A stretch of 64,000 nucleotides of DNA from JBCAWW01 sp045106675 (lineage in GTDB: Bacteria; Bacteroidota; Bacteroidia; J057), in NCBI GenBank assembly GCA_045106675.1, contig JBGCFA010000014.1:1-64000 (forward strand), in the 5' to 3' direction. The notes below the pieces were generated by a model. It ran no database searches. It was not told the origin of the DNA and saw nothing but the letters and a program-made list of their open reading frames with translations. Each line of letters begins with the position of its first letter. The first letter of the stretch is position 1. Position numbers and translations under genes: made by a program. Positions 16,799-26,029 of this stretch are shown in pieces.

Positions 16799-17309
16799 GT
16801 TAAGTATCCCTCTTATTGTATTGATGCTTTGTGCGTTTAGCCTTGCTTGCCAAACAGCTCAGGAACCAAAAAACACTTTGTCACTCGCTGACCTATATAC
16901 GAGTGCAAGCCAACTTGAGCAGCCTATCCAAGGAATGGAGGCAAAACCTATGTTGAGTAAAATGCAGATACATGTTCGGGCCTTGCAAACTGAACTGAAA
17001 AATTTGGATCAGCGCATTGAAGAAACACAGTCTGCTCATCGTTCTCAAACTGGTATTATGCTTACCGATTCGATCTTCGGACGCTTAATCAATGAGATGA
17101 ATGCCCTACAAGGGGTTATGAAGCCGCTTTGCCAAAAACTAGAAGGGGTTTCTCTTCCCTTTGATGTCGATGCTTTGAGAAAAGAAAGCCCTGAAACAGA
17201 GTTTGGCCAGCCGCCACTTGCTAATCAAGTAATCTTGCAACAGCTTTCTACTGATGTCCAAGAAACTGAAAGAGCGATATTAGAGGCAATCGTAAGTCAT
17301 AGCCCCTGA
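16791..17309 (+). CDS. Small lipoprotein, unknown function
   Basis: A longer frame opens at 16755, but the ATG at 16791 gives a proper lipoprotein signal: NKLSIPLIVLMLCAFSLAC, with the lipobox Cys about 20 residues in. That start overlaps the rel stop by 8 nt (ATGAATAA), indicating translational coupling. The mature part (about 150 aa) is mostly helical and Gln/Glu/Leu-rich, with a predicted coiled coil around QTELKNLDQRIEET. No family is recognised. It may work with rel or simply share its mRNA. Confidence 0.75.
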   Translation: MNKLSIPLIVLMLCAFSLACQTAQEPKNTLSLADLYTSASQLEQPIQGMEAKPMLSKMQIHVRALQTELKNLDQRIEETQSAHRSQTGIMLTDSIFGRLINEMNALQGVMKPLCQKLEGVSLPFDVDALRKESPETEFGQPPLANQVILQQLSTDVQETERAILEAIVSHSP

Positions 17310-17397
17310 TATTTTATGCAATATTCCAACCCTTGATTGAGATTGATACTCTCTTTAGTAAGAGGCGTTTCTGTGGGCTGGTAATATTATTTTATTT

Positions 17398-17432
17398 CGA
17401 ATATTATAAAGATGGTTAATTTTCAATATTCG
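17398..17432 (+). promoter_or_regulatory. Inverted repeat upstream of the yqiJ-like operon
   Basis: CGAATATT (17398-17405) and AATATTCG (17425-17432) are perfect 8-bp arms 19 bp apart, about 70 bp before the start at 17500. This is a candidate regulator site; the AT-rich context makes chance possible. Confidence 0.3.
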
Positions 17433-17499
17433 TAACTAATTCGCTTCTCCGGCGTATTATTATACAAACACACAGTTCAACGCTTAAACCAATATCGCG

Positions 17500-18165
17500 A
17501 TGCAAGAATTGTTTCGTGAAGCCATTACAGGCCCTAATCTCCTTTATACAATTTTACTAGGTTTCGTACTCCTTTATTTCCTTTCTGTCTTATTAGGCGC
17601 ACTGGATTTAGAGTTCTTCGAAATCGAACTTGATGCTGATATTGATATCGATGTAGATATCGATATGGATGTAGAGGCTGAAGCCGATGCAGATGTCGGA
17701 GGAGGAGGGCTCTTTGTGAACGTATTATCCTTCCTCAACATCGGGAAAGTGCCATTTATGATCTATGTTAGTTTGGTCATCCTTTCGATGTGGGTAATTG
17801 GGATCATCGCCAATCATATTTGGTATCCCACCTATAGTTGGTTTCCTCTTGCCTTGATGTTACCTAATTTTTTGCTCAGTCTATTGGTCGGCAAACTATT
17901 GTCAGAGCCATTTAAAAGCTCTTTTAGCAAGATCAATAAGCAAGGCCTTTCTAAAACCAAATTAGTCGGCAAGATATGTCAAGCTAGGACGACTCTGCGT
18001 TCCGATGCAATCGGCCAAGCAGAAGTAATGGTCGGAGAAGATCACCACACTATCACAGCCAAACTGCAAAAGGAGAAAACTCCTATCAAAGCAGGCGAAA
18101 AGGGCCTCATCATTGAATATCATAAGGACGATGACTATTTTATAGTAGCGCCTTTTGACGTATAA
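17500..18165 (+). CDS. YqiJ/NfeD-like membrane protein with OB-fold
   Basis: The 221-aa protein has one helix at about 14-37, two or three helices between about 72 and 145, and a cytoplasmic beta-rich C-terminal domain (about 150-221, KLVGKICQARTTLRSDAIGQAEV...GLIIEYHKDDDYFIVAPFDV) typical of the OB fold in YqiJ/NfeD partners of flotillins. Residues about 45-68 are a striking alternating Asp repeat (DADIDIDVDIDMDVEAEADADV pattern) between the first two helices. NfeD-type proteins pair with the neighbouring SPFH protein, and the flotillin gene follows 34 bp downstream, matching the E. coli yqiJ-yqiK arrangement. The role is probably membrane microdomain organisation or stress protection. Confidence 0.8.
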   Translation: MQELFREAITGPNLLYTILLGFVLLYFLSVLLGALDLEFFEIELDADIDIDVDIDMDVEAEADADVGGGGLFVNVLSFLNIGKVPFMIYVSLVILSMWVIGIIANHIWYPTYSWFPLALMLPNFLLSLLVGKLLSEPFKSSFSKINKQGLSKTKLVGKICQARTTLRSDAIGQAEVMVGEDHHTITAKLQKEKTPIKAGEKGLIIEYHKDDDYFIVAPFDV

Positions 18166-18199
18166 AACTCATATTAACACTCAACCATATTATTAACGC

Positions 18200-20377
18200 A
18201 TGAACGATTTACTAATTAACATTGGTATTTTTGGCGGCAGTATTATTCTAGGCATTGTCTTAGTCTATGTAATCCTCGTCGCGGTGTTCTATCGCAAAGT
18301 CACGCAGGGGAAAGCCCTCGTTCGCACTGGGATGGGAAACACCAAAGTAGCCTTTGAAGGGATGTATGTAGTACCGCTATTACATACAGCGGAGGTTATG
18401 GACATTTCCCTTAAACAAGTTGTCATCAGCCGAGAAGGCAAAGATGGCCTAATTTGTAAAGACAATATCCGAGCTGACATTAAAGTGGTGTATTTTGTAC
18501 GCGTCAACGCTACCAACGAAGACGTCAAAAAAGTCGCCAGAACCATCGGTTGTAAACGAGCTTCTGATCTCGAAATGTTGATTCAACTTTTTGAAGCGAA
18601 ATTTTCAGAAGCCCTCAAGACAGTGGGTAAGCAATTTGACTTTGTTGATCTATACAATGCTCGTGCAGAGTTTCGTGATAATATCGTGAGCCAAATCGGA
18701 CAGGATCTCAATGGTTACTATCTCGATGACTGTGCGATTGACTACCTCGAGCAGACAGATATTGATCATCTAGATGAAGAAAATATCCTCGATGCAGAAG
18801 GTATCAAGAAAATTCGCGACCTGACTGCCAAGCAGATTACGCTTGCCAACAAGATCCAACGTGAAAAGGAAAAAGAAATCCGCAAACAGGATGTCGAAGC
18901 GCAGGAAGCAATCCTTGAGTTAGATAAGCAACTCGTTGAAAAAGAAGAAGTTCAAAAGCGTGAAGTTGCTTCGGTGAGAGCTCGTGAACTAGCTGAAACC
19001 CGCAAAATACAAGAAGAGGAATCTCTCAAAGCAGAGACAGCCCGTATCGCTAAAGAGCGTGATCTCGCCATCCAGACTGAAAATAAACAGCGTGATGTCA
19101 TAGTTGCCTCCAAAAACAAAGAACGTACAGAAGCTATCGAAACCGAAAAGGTGGTTCGCGATAAGGAACTTGAATCGACTGAAAGAGAGCGTATCGTTAC
19201 GCTAGCTAAGATTGAAAAAGAGAAAGCTGTTGAAGAAGAAAGGAAGAACATCCAAGATGTGATCCGCGACCGAGTAGCGGTAGAACGTGAGGTAGTCGAA
19301 GAGCAAGAAAAGATCAAGGATACTGAAGCTTTTGCCACGGCAGACCGCGAGAAAAAAGTCGCTTTGACTAAAGCAGCCCAGACTGCGGAAGAAGAATTGG
19401 TTCGCAAGATCAAAGGCGCCGAAGCGGATAAAGAAGCTTCTCAGCTAGTCGCTGAAAAGCGTATCATAGAAGCCAATGCGTTACGCGAAGCGATCGATAA
19501 AGAAGCCGAAGCTAAAAAGATCATGGCTGATGCAGTCGCCGTAGAGCATGCCTCTATCGGTATGGCCGAAGCCAAAGTCATGGAAGCCAAAGCCGACGCT
19601 CATCAGAAAGAAGGTGAAGCCCAAGCCAATATCCTTGAACAACAAGCCGTTGCAGAAGCTAAAGGCATCGAACTCAGAGGAGAGGCCCAAGCCGAATCTA
19701 ATCGTAAGATTGGTCGTGTTGATGCCGAACTCTCCATCGATCGTGGTATGGCCTTAGCACAGGTTACAGAAGCACAAGCTATCGCTGACGAAAAAGCAGG
19801 TATTGCCGAAGCCAAAGTCATCGAGCATAAAGCCCTCGCTGATGCCAAAGGCGTAGAAGCCAAAGCCGAAGCCATGCAAAAACTCGATGGGGTAGGCAAA
19901 GAGCACGAAGAGTTCAAGCTACGCTTGGAAAAAGATAAAGAAGTCGAATTGGCTCAAATCTCTATCCAGCGTGAAATTGCTCAGGCTCAGGCTCAAGTCC
20001 TTTCTGAAGCGCTGCAACATGCTAAAATCGACATCGTCGGTGGCGAAATGGAGTTCTTCGATCGTATCACCAATGCGGTTGGTCAAAGCAAATACGTCGA
20101 TAAGATCATGGAAAACCAGCACGTGGAAGAACTCAAAACGGCTCTCCTTGGCTCTGGTGGCAATGGCGACTTTCAAGGTAAACTGCGCGACTTTATCAGT
20201 CAGTTCAAATTGTCTACTGATGACATTCGCAATCTGACTGTATCTGCCCTGATCATGAAAATGCTCAGCCAGACCCAAGACGGTGAGAAGCAAGGGATAC
20301 TCAATCAATTGCTCAATACAGCCACCACACTGGGGATTGCCGATAAAAAGGCCGATAGTTTGGGCATAAGTATCTAG
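18200..20377 (+). CDS. Flotillin-like SPFH protein (YqiK type)
   Basis: The 725-aa protein has one N-terminal transmembrane helix (about 7-29), an SPFH/band-7 domain (about 30-200, including VRTGMGNTKVAFEGMYVVPLLHTAEVMDI read in two parts), and a very long Glu/Lys/Ala-rich coiled coil (about 215-600) with AEA and EAKA repeats characteristic of flotillins. The C-terminal 100 residues (DIVGGEMEFFDRITNAVGQ) are the flotillin tail. Family members oligomerise into membrane cages or microdomains. At 725 aa it is longer than E. coli YqiK (about 550 aa), mostly in the coil. It lies between the YqiJ-like partner and a lipoprotein/AAA+ pair, and the whole set probably acts together at the inner membrane. 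Confidence 0.9.
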   Translation: MNDLLINIGIFGGSIILGIVLVYVILVAVFYRKVTQGKALVRTGMGNTKVAFEGMYVVPLLHTAEVMDISLKQVVISREGKDGLICKDNIRADIKVVYFVRVNATNEDVKKVARTIGCKRASDLEMLIQLFEAKFSEALKTVGKQFDFVDLYNARAEFRDNIVSQIGQDLNGYYLDDCAIDYLEQTDIDHLDEENILDAEGIKKIRDLTAKQITLANKIQREKEKEIRKQDVEAQEAILELDKQLVEKEEVQKREVASVRARELAETRKIQEEESLKAETARIAKERDLAIQTENKQRDVIVASKNKERTEAIETEKVVRDKELESTERERIVTLAKIEKEKAVEEERKNIQDVIRDRVAVEREVVEEQEKIKDTEAFATADREKKVALTKAAQTAEEELVRKIKGAEADKEASQLVAEKRIIEANALREAIDKEAEAKKIMADAVAVEHASIGMAEAKVMEAKADAHQKEGEAQANILEQQAVAEAKGIELRGEAQAESNRKIGRVDAELSIDRGMALAQVTEAQAIADEKAGIAEAKVIEHKALADAKGVEAKAEAMQKLDGVGKEHEEFKLRLEKDKEVELAQISIQREIAQAQAQVLSEALQHAKIDIVGGEMEFFDRITNAVGQSKYVDKIMENQHVEELKTALLGSGGNGDFQGKLRDFISQFKLSTDDIRNLTVSALIMKMLSQTQDGEKQGILNQLLNTATTLGIADKKADSLGISI

Positions 20378-20483
20378 TATTAAGTAGAAAGTACTGAGTA
20401 GGTCAAATCTTATTTCAATAATTTTGCTTCCTACTGCTATGCTATCCCAAGTACTTCATACTTTGTACTAAGTACTTAATACT
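20376..20483. repeat. Long inverted repeat in the flotillin-lipoprotein gap
   Basis: AGTATTAAGTA (20376-20386, including the flotillin stop codon) is exactly complementary to TACTTAATACT (20473-20483). Between them are further AGTACT/AAGTACTT units. The arms could fold into an mRNA stem in the middle of the cluster or mark a mobile palindromic element. Confidence 0.6.
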
Positions 20484-20490
20484 AAAAAAA

Positions 20491-21132
20491 ATGTACACAA
20501 CGCTGACAATAGGGAGGGGCCATTGGCTTCTCCCGCTTTCCCTAAGTTTGCTGTTTTTATCCTGTACGGAAACGCTTTCAGATGTTGGGCTTAAACGCCA
20601 AACGATAGAAGCCCTCGTACAAAGTTCACAGCAAAAGCAAACCTACATTTATGAGGAAGAAGGGGAAGAGATAGAAGAGGAACAACAATGGTCCCAAATT
20701 GATCGCCAAAACGGTAATTGGGCCTACCTCGAAGTCTACAACCAGTTTCTAACCGAAAGCGGTCAGCAAGAGTACAATCTCTACGAATTTCAATTTGATC
20801 CACACAATGTCGGGGCGCGTTTTCCGATCCTCGAATATGAACTCAGGATATACCAAGATAGTGCTTGGTTTGCCCTGACCAATGAATTAGAAGCCAGTCT
20901 GGATAGCGTATTGATCCATGAAGTAGATACACTCTATCGTCTTCTTGGCTACGCACACAAAGGCGACCCGGCCCCTGGCCATATGCGCTATTGGTCTCCA
21001 GAATATGGCACCGTCCTCACTTGGTATGGCGAAAGTCGATACTTCGAACTTCACAAAGCCTATCAAGGATTGGACCCAGCACGCTTAACGCTTTTGAAAG
21101 GCCTCGCCTTTCAGGATACTCAAAAACAATGA
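20491..21132 (+). CDS. Lipoprotein of the flotillin/AAA+ cluster, unknown family
   Basis: The 213-aa product has a lipoprotein signal ending in LLFLSC, with the Cys near residue 25. The mature region begins with an acidic stretch (YEEEGEEIEEEQQW, about 54-67) followed by a mixed alpha/beta domain rich in Tyr and Trp. The stop codon overlaps the start of the giant AAA+ gene (ATGA at 21129-21132), so the two are translationally coupled. No known domain is recognised. An outer-membrane or periplasmic sensor for the cluster is inference only. Confidence 0.75.
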   Translation: MYTTLTIGRGHWLLPLSLSLLFLSCTETLSDVGLKRQTIEALVQSSQQKQTYIYEEEGEEIEEEQQWSQIDRQNGNWAYLEVYNQFLTESGQQEYNLYEFQFDPHNVGARFPILEYELRIYQDSAWFALTNELEASLDSVLIHEVDTLYRLLGYAHKGDPAPGHMRYWSPEYGTVLTWYGESRYFELHKAYQGLDPARLTLLKGLAFQDTQKQ

Positions 21133-24100
21133 CCGATCAGAATATCGCTTTAGAAGGAGGAACTTACGAAATCATCCAGCGTCGCTTACAAAAGCATGCA
21201 GATGAACTTCGTAGTCGCCTACAAAAGCTCAATGTCGAACGCAAGGATGTATTTGGTGCCATCGAAACCGAACTACTTGCTACCGACCGCATTTCCACCC
21301 AGCACAATTGTATCCCTCGAGATATGGTGGCGGTCGGCCCTCACTTTTTGTTTGGATATAACGTCCACCTCGGCCTCAAAGGAGAGATCGAACTTAGCGA
21401 TGTATTTAGTGCCTTTCGTTTTGATAATCAGGATCATAGCTTTCATCAGGAGGCTTTGTCTCTGATCGAGAACGCTCAATTTGAGGAGGATTTTCAAAAC
21501 CTCTACAAATATTATAAAGACACTGTATTTGCAAAGTTTGCGATCATCGGGCCGCATCTCTATATGGTTTTTCAGGTAGGTAAAGGACAAAATGATCTCA
21601 AGACGTTCAAATGGATTGTCAACGATGATAGCCTTACCTACTTAGGCAACCGTTTTGATCATGAGTACCGCTTCCCGGAACAACATGCCTTTCGTTGGGT
21701 ACGCACTACCCGTGAGATGCAGCGTCGCGGCAAGCACCCTCATATCTCGATCTTGGATCGCGTATTTGTCGAGACGGTAGGTGGTGACCTTACCATCAAA
21801 GTCGAGGACAATACTGAGACAGGACATGGCATCTATGAAGAGGCCGTAGAGCATAGCGATCAAACCCTTGACGACGCGGAGTTTTATTACGCTAATCTTG
21901 GTAATTTGATTGTACTCAAGATTCGCCCTTACCAAGAAAAAACATGGCGTTATCTCATCTTCAATGAAAAAATGCAAACTGTATTACGAGTAGATAGCTT
22001 GGATCAGTCTTGTGTATTACTACCTGATGATCAGGGGATTATTTTCTCCAATGGCTATTATCTACAGACCGGCGATTATAAGATTTTTGACAATCTAATC
22101 CATGATCTACAGTTTGAAAAGCGTTTGGCTTCGCCGAACGGGGAAGACTTTCTCTATATGTTTTACCAACGCAAGGAAGGAGCATATGTCCTACTTCCTT
22201 ACAATCTGGTAGAGCAACAAGTAGCCACACCTATTATCTGTAGTGGATTTTCGATCTTCTCCGATGGAGAACTCTGCTACTTCAGAGCCGAAGAGACTCC
22301 AAGTCGCCATCATGTGGTGCAAGTATGGCAAACGCCTTATGGAGAGGCTATCATTACGCCTGAGCAGCATGTCGATACCTATCTCTACAAGATTGGCAAC
22401 AAAGACTTGGTGCGCGGTATGGCAGAGTGTAACGAACTCTTAACGCTTCTCAATAAAGGCGATGAGTACGGTAATCTCTATGTCGATTTGGTGCGTAAGA
22501 CCAACGAAATTCTTGATAGTTATTATTGGATCAATCAGGCCGAAACGCAACAATTAAATGTGCCACTTGCTGCTGTCAAAGAAGCAGCAGCCTCGGCCAT
22601 AGATGAATTTGCTAAAGTGCGTCGTTTGCGTGAGCAAACCCGCCAAGCAGTAGACGAAACTGAAGACAATCTGAAAGCTTTGATGGATAAAATCCGTCGC
22701 TATAAGCCCAAGCAGGTCGATCAGTTTGTACAGTACCTATCGTCCCTCCGTCAACTCAATGGTGCCATCGTTGGCCTCAAAGAGCTACGCTATATCGATA
22801 TGGCAGGAGTAGAGGATATGGAGGCACGGGTTGTCGAACAATCTGCTAATCTCTCTGAGCAGATGGTTTCCTTTTTGTTGGAAGCTCAGGCTTTGGAGCC
22901 ATACCAGCTCAAAGTCGTTGAAAGTAAGCAGCAGATCAGTGAAGTAAGCAAAGTCGCTGAGGCCGAAACTTGTAAAGAACGCCTTGACGAAATCGGTGGA
23001 GAACTTGAACTCCTTATCGAGATCGTAGGTAATCTCAAGATCGGCGATGCTACCCAAACTACGGAGATCATTGAGCGTATTTCAGAGATTTATACGCAGC
23101 TCAATGGTCAGCGCGCTCAACTGAAGCAAAAGCGTCAGGAACTACAAGGCACCGAGGCCGCAGCTGAGTATCAGGCCCAGGTCCGTTTATTGGATCAAGC
23201 CTTGCTCAACTATCTCGATCTCTGTGATAGCCCAGCTCGATGTGAGGAATATTTGACGCGTATGACCATTCAATTAGAAGAGTTGGAAGGTCGCTTTTCA
23301 GAATATGAGACTTATATCTTAACTCTTTCCGAAAAGAGAGAGGAGATATACAATGCATTCGAAACTAGGCGTTTGCAACTGCTAGAGACACGTAATCGCC
23401 GTGCCGGAACGCTTTTTTCTGCCGGAGAACGTATCCTCAAAGGCATTGCCAATCGCTTAGCCCAGTTTAGCGAAGCCAATGAAATCAACGCTTACTTTGC
23501 CGCTGACCTTATGGTCAACAAAGTGCGCGATATCATCGGCGAGCTAGAGAAGCTCGAAGACAACGTCAAAGCGAGCGATCTACAAGCCCGTCTCAAGACT
23601 TTGCGTGAAGATGCACAGCGTCAATTGCGCGATCGTAAGGAACTCTTTGTTGACGGGAAAAACGTGATCCGTTTTGGGCGACATGCTTTTAGCGTCAATC
23701 AGCAAAAGCTTGAATTGACCATAGTCCCGAAAGAAAGCGAGCTATATTTTCATCTTACGGGTACCAACTTCTTTCAATTGATTGAAGATGGGGCGCTTCT
23801 GGCGACTCGCTCGGTTTGGGATATGAGTATTCCGGCGGAGAACAGGGAGGTCTATCGCGCTGAGTTTTTGGCTTATCTGCTACTCGCAGAACTCAGGAAC
23901 GAGGCCTTGCCCAAAGGTCAAAAACTAGCCGCCAAGGTCAAAGACTTTATGGCTAAGCGTTATACCGAAGGTTACATCAAAGGCATCCACGATAGCGACG
24001 CTACCCAAATCCTCACGGCTTTGCAAAAAATGGAAAGCAAGATGGGCTTGCTGCGTTATGCTGCACCCGTTCGAGCTTTGGCGCAGAGCTATTGGGAGCA

Positions 24101-25967
24101 TGGCTTGACCGACGAAAGTCGCAAGCAATTGTTACCTCAAATCAAGGCTGCCGCTAATGTGATGGGACTCTTTCCCAATAGCCGTGAGTTTGCCAGCTTG
24201 CAACAAGAACTCGAAAAGGGCCTCGAAAGCTTTGTCAATGGCAACGAACTATTTGCTGAGGTCGATTTGAAGTTGGCGGCAAGTTATCTATTTGCCGAAT
24301 TGAGTAGTGGAGATCGCTTTGCGGTCAGTAGTGCGGCGCGTGATCTTGCAGAAGGCTTTTTGGCTTTTCTCAAAAAGAAGAAGTCCACGCAGAAGTTTCG
24401 TGCTTCATACGAGAACTTAGAAGGGCTTGATCGTCTGGCCTTGATCCATCATTGGGTGCAGGCTTATATCAAGCAGGAAGTAGATGTCGCAAATTTAGGC
24501 TACGCCAAAGAGGTGAGCGTTCTGCTGGACGGCAGTAAAATAGATCCTAAACAAGTAATAGATGTGGCGCTGCGTCAAGAGTTGAAGGATATGTTGGGAG
24601 AGCATACAGTACTCGAAAAGGGTACTTATCTCCTTGATTATCATCAGTATCAGGCGAAATTACAGCATTTTGCTAATACAGTATTGCCGATGTATCACGC
24701 CTTCGTCGAACGCAAAAAGCAATTGGCAGAGGAGTATCGTGATAGTTTAAGATTGGAGAGCTTTAAACCTCGAGTACTGAGTTCGTTTGTGCGTAATCAA
24801 CTGATCGATGAGGTGTATTTGCCTTTGATTGGAGACAATCTCGCCAAGCAAATCGGTACAGTAGGGGAGGAGACACGCACAGATCGTATGGGTATGTTCT
24901 TACTGATTAGCCCTCCGGGTTATGGTAAGACGACTTTGATGGAGTATATCGCCAATCGATTAGGCTTAATCTTTATGAAGGTCAATGGCCCAGCTATCGG
25001 TCATGATGTGCGCTCTATCGATCCGGCAGAAGCACCAAATGCAGCAGGCCGCGAAGAACTCAATAAACTCAATCTCGCATTGGAGATGGGGGACAATATT
25101 ATGCTGTATGTTGATGATATCCAGCATTGTCATCCAGAGTTTTTGCAGAAGTTTATTTCTCTCTGCGATGCACAACGCAAAATTGAAGGGGTCTATCGGG
25201 GACGTACTCGGACTTATGACCTGAGAGGCAAGCGTGTGGCGGTAGTGATGGCTGGAAACCCTTATACGGAGTCTGGTGAGCAATTTCAGATACCGGATAT
25301 GTTGGCCAACCGAGCTGATACCTACAATCTTGGCGATATCATCGGTGAGCGAGATGAGGCATTCAAGCGTTCCTATTTGGAAAATGCCTTGACCTCCAAT
25401 TCTATCTTGACTCGGCTCAGTAGTGCACCCAAAGCGGATGTGCAATTGCTCATTCGTATGGCCGAAAGTGGCGAAGAAGATGCTGGCACCTTTGAGTCTC
25501 GCATTAGTAGTGAAGAGAGAGGGGAATACCTCAATGTTTTGCGCAAACTATTGCTGGTTCAAGATGTGATTCTCAAAGTGAATCAGGCGTATATACGTTC
25601 TGCAGCGCAGAACGATAACTTTAGGACCGAGCCGCCTTTCCAGTTACAAGGCTCCTATCGTAATATGAATCGCTTGGCTGAAAAGGTGGTACCTGCCATG
25701 AACGATGAGGAATTGCAGACGTTAATTTCTTCGCACTATGAAGGTGAGTCGCAAACGCTCAGCCAAGGAGCTGAGGCAAACTTCCTCCGTTTCCGTGCCT
25801 TGACGGGACAGTTAGATGAAACCGAGACGACTCGCTGGGAAGAAATTTGCCAATTGTACCGCGCGCAGAAAACACTTGAAGGCGATAGACTCGCTCAACT
25901 CGTACAGGAAATGGGCCGCTTTGCTGAGGGTCTTACGAGCATCAAAGATGCGATTGAGAAGGGCTAG
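21129..25967 (+). CDS. Giant coiled-coil AAA+ ATPase (DUF3686 / 'DNA repair ATPase' type)
   Basis: The frame extends upstream to 20991, but the ATG at 21129 is chosen because it overlaps the preceding stop as ATGA and starts a natural helix (TDQNIALEGGTYEIIQRRLQ). The product is 1612 aa. Residues about 60-480 are beta-rich (resembling DUF3686), about 500-930 are coiled coil, and about 1245-1450 form an AAA+ ATPase with Walker A PPGYGKTT (near 1262), Walker B MLYVDDIQH (near 1325) and VVMAGNPYTESG as sensor 1. Proteins of this type are often annotated as DNA repair ATPase without experimental proof. Placement next to YqiJ/flotillin suggests a membrane remodelling or stress role instead. No transmembrane helix is evident, so it should be cytoplasmic. 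Confidence 0.8.
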   Translation: MTDQNIALEGGTYEIIQRRLQKHADELRSRLQKLNVERKDVFGAIETELLATDRISTQHNCIPRDMVAVGPHFLFGYNVHLGLKGEIELSDVFSAFRFDNQDHSFHQEALSLIENAQFEEDFQNLYKYYKDTVFAKFAIIGPHLYMVFQVGKGQNDLKTFKWIVNDDSLTYLGNRFDHEYRFPEQHAFRWVRTTREMQRRGKHPHISILDRVFVETVGGDLTIKVEDNTETGHGIYEEAVEHSDQTLDDAEFYYANLGNLIVLKIRPYQEKTWRYLIFNEKMQTVLRVDSLDQSCVLLPDDQGIIFSNGYYLQTGDYKIFDNLIHDLQFEKRLASPNGEDFLYMFYQRKEGAYVLLPYNLVEQQVATPIICSGFSIFSDGELCYFRAEETPSRHHVVQVWQTPYGEAIITPEQHVDTYLYKIGNKDLVRGMAECNELLTLLNKGDEYGNLYVDLVRKTNEILDSYYWINQAETQQLNVPLAAVKEAAASAIDEFAKVRRLREQTRQAVDETEDNLKALMDKIRRYKPKQVDQFVQYLSSLRQLNGAIVGLKELRYIDMAGVEDMEARVVEQSANLSEQMVSFLLEAQALEPYQLKVVESKQQISEVSKVAEAETCKERLDEIGGELELLIEIVGNLKIGDATQTTEIIERISEIYTQLNGQRAQLKQKRQELQGTEAAAEYQAQVRLLDQALLNYLDLCDSPARCEEYLTRMTIQLEELEGRFSEYETYILTLSEKREEIYNAFETRRLQLLETRNRRAGTLFSAGERILKGIANRLAQFSEANEINAYFAADLMVNKVRDIIGELEKLEDNVKASDLQARLKTLREDAQRQLRDRKELFVDGKNVIRFGRHAFSVNQQKLELTIVPKESELYFHLTGTNFFQLIEDGALLATRSVWDMSIPAENREVYRAEFLAYLLLAELRNEALPKGQKLAAKVKDFMAKRYTEGYIKGIHDSDATQILTALQKMESKMGLLRYAAPVRALAQSYWEHGLTDESRKQLLPQIKAAANVMGLFPNSREFASLQQELEKGLESFVNGNELFAEVDLKLAASYLFAELSSGDRFAVSSAARDLAEGFLAFLKKKKSTQKFRASYENLEGLDRLALIHHWVQAYIKQEVDVANLGYAKEVSVLLDGSKIDPKQVIDVALRQELKDMLGEHTVLEKGTYLLDYHQYQAKLQHFANTVLPMYHAFVERKKQLAEEYRDSLRLESFKPRVLSSFVRNQLIDEVYLPLIGDNLAKQIGTVGEETRTDRMGMFLLISPPGYGKTTLMEYIANRLGLIFMKVNGPAIGHDVRSIDPAEAPNAAGREELNKLNLALEMGDNIMLYVDDIQHCHPEFLQKFISLCDAQRKIEGVYRGRTRTYDLRGKRVAVVMAGNPYTESGEQFQIPDMLANRADTYNLGDIIGERDEAFKRSYLENALTSNSILTRLSSAPKADVQLLIRMAESGEEDAGTFESRISSEERGEYLNVLRKLLLVQDVILKVNQAYIRSAAQNDNFRTEPPFQLQGSYRNMNRLAEKVVPAMNDEELQTLISSHYEGESQTLSQGAEANFLRFRALTGQLDETETTRWEEICQLYRAQKTLEGDRLAQLVQEMGRFAEGLTSIKDAIEKG

Positions 25968-26029
25968 ACTTTCTCACTAGTTTCATGTGAAAAACAAAAT
26001 TAAATAGTGGCATATGTGAGGATGCTACT

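Noticed and set aside
20991..21128. N-terminal extension of the AAA+ protein.
   Set aside because: It overlaps the lipoprotein gene in another frame; the ATGA overlap at 21129 is a natural start.
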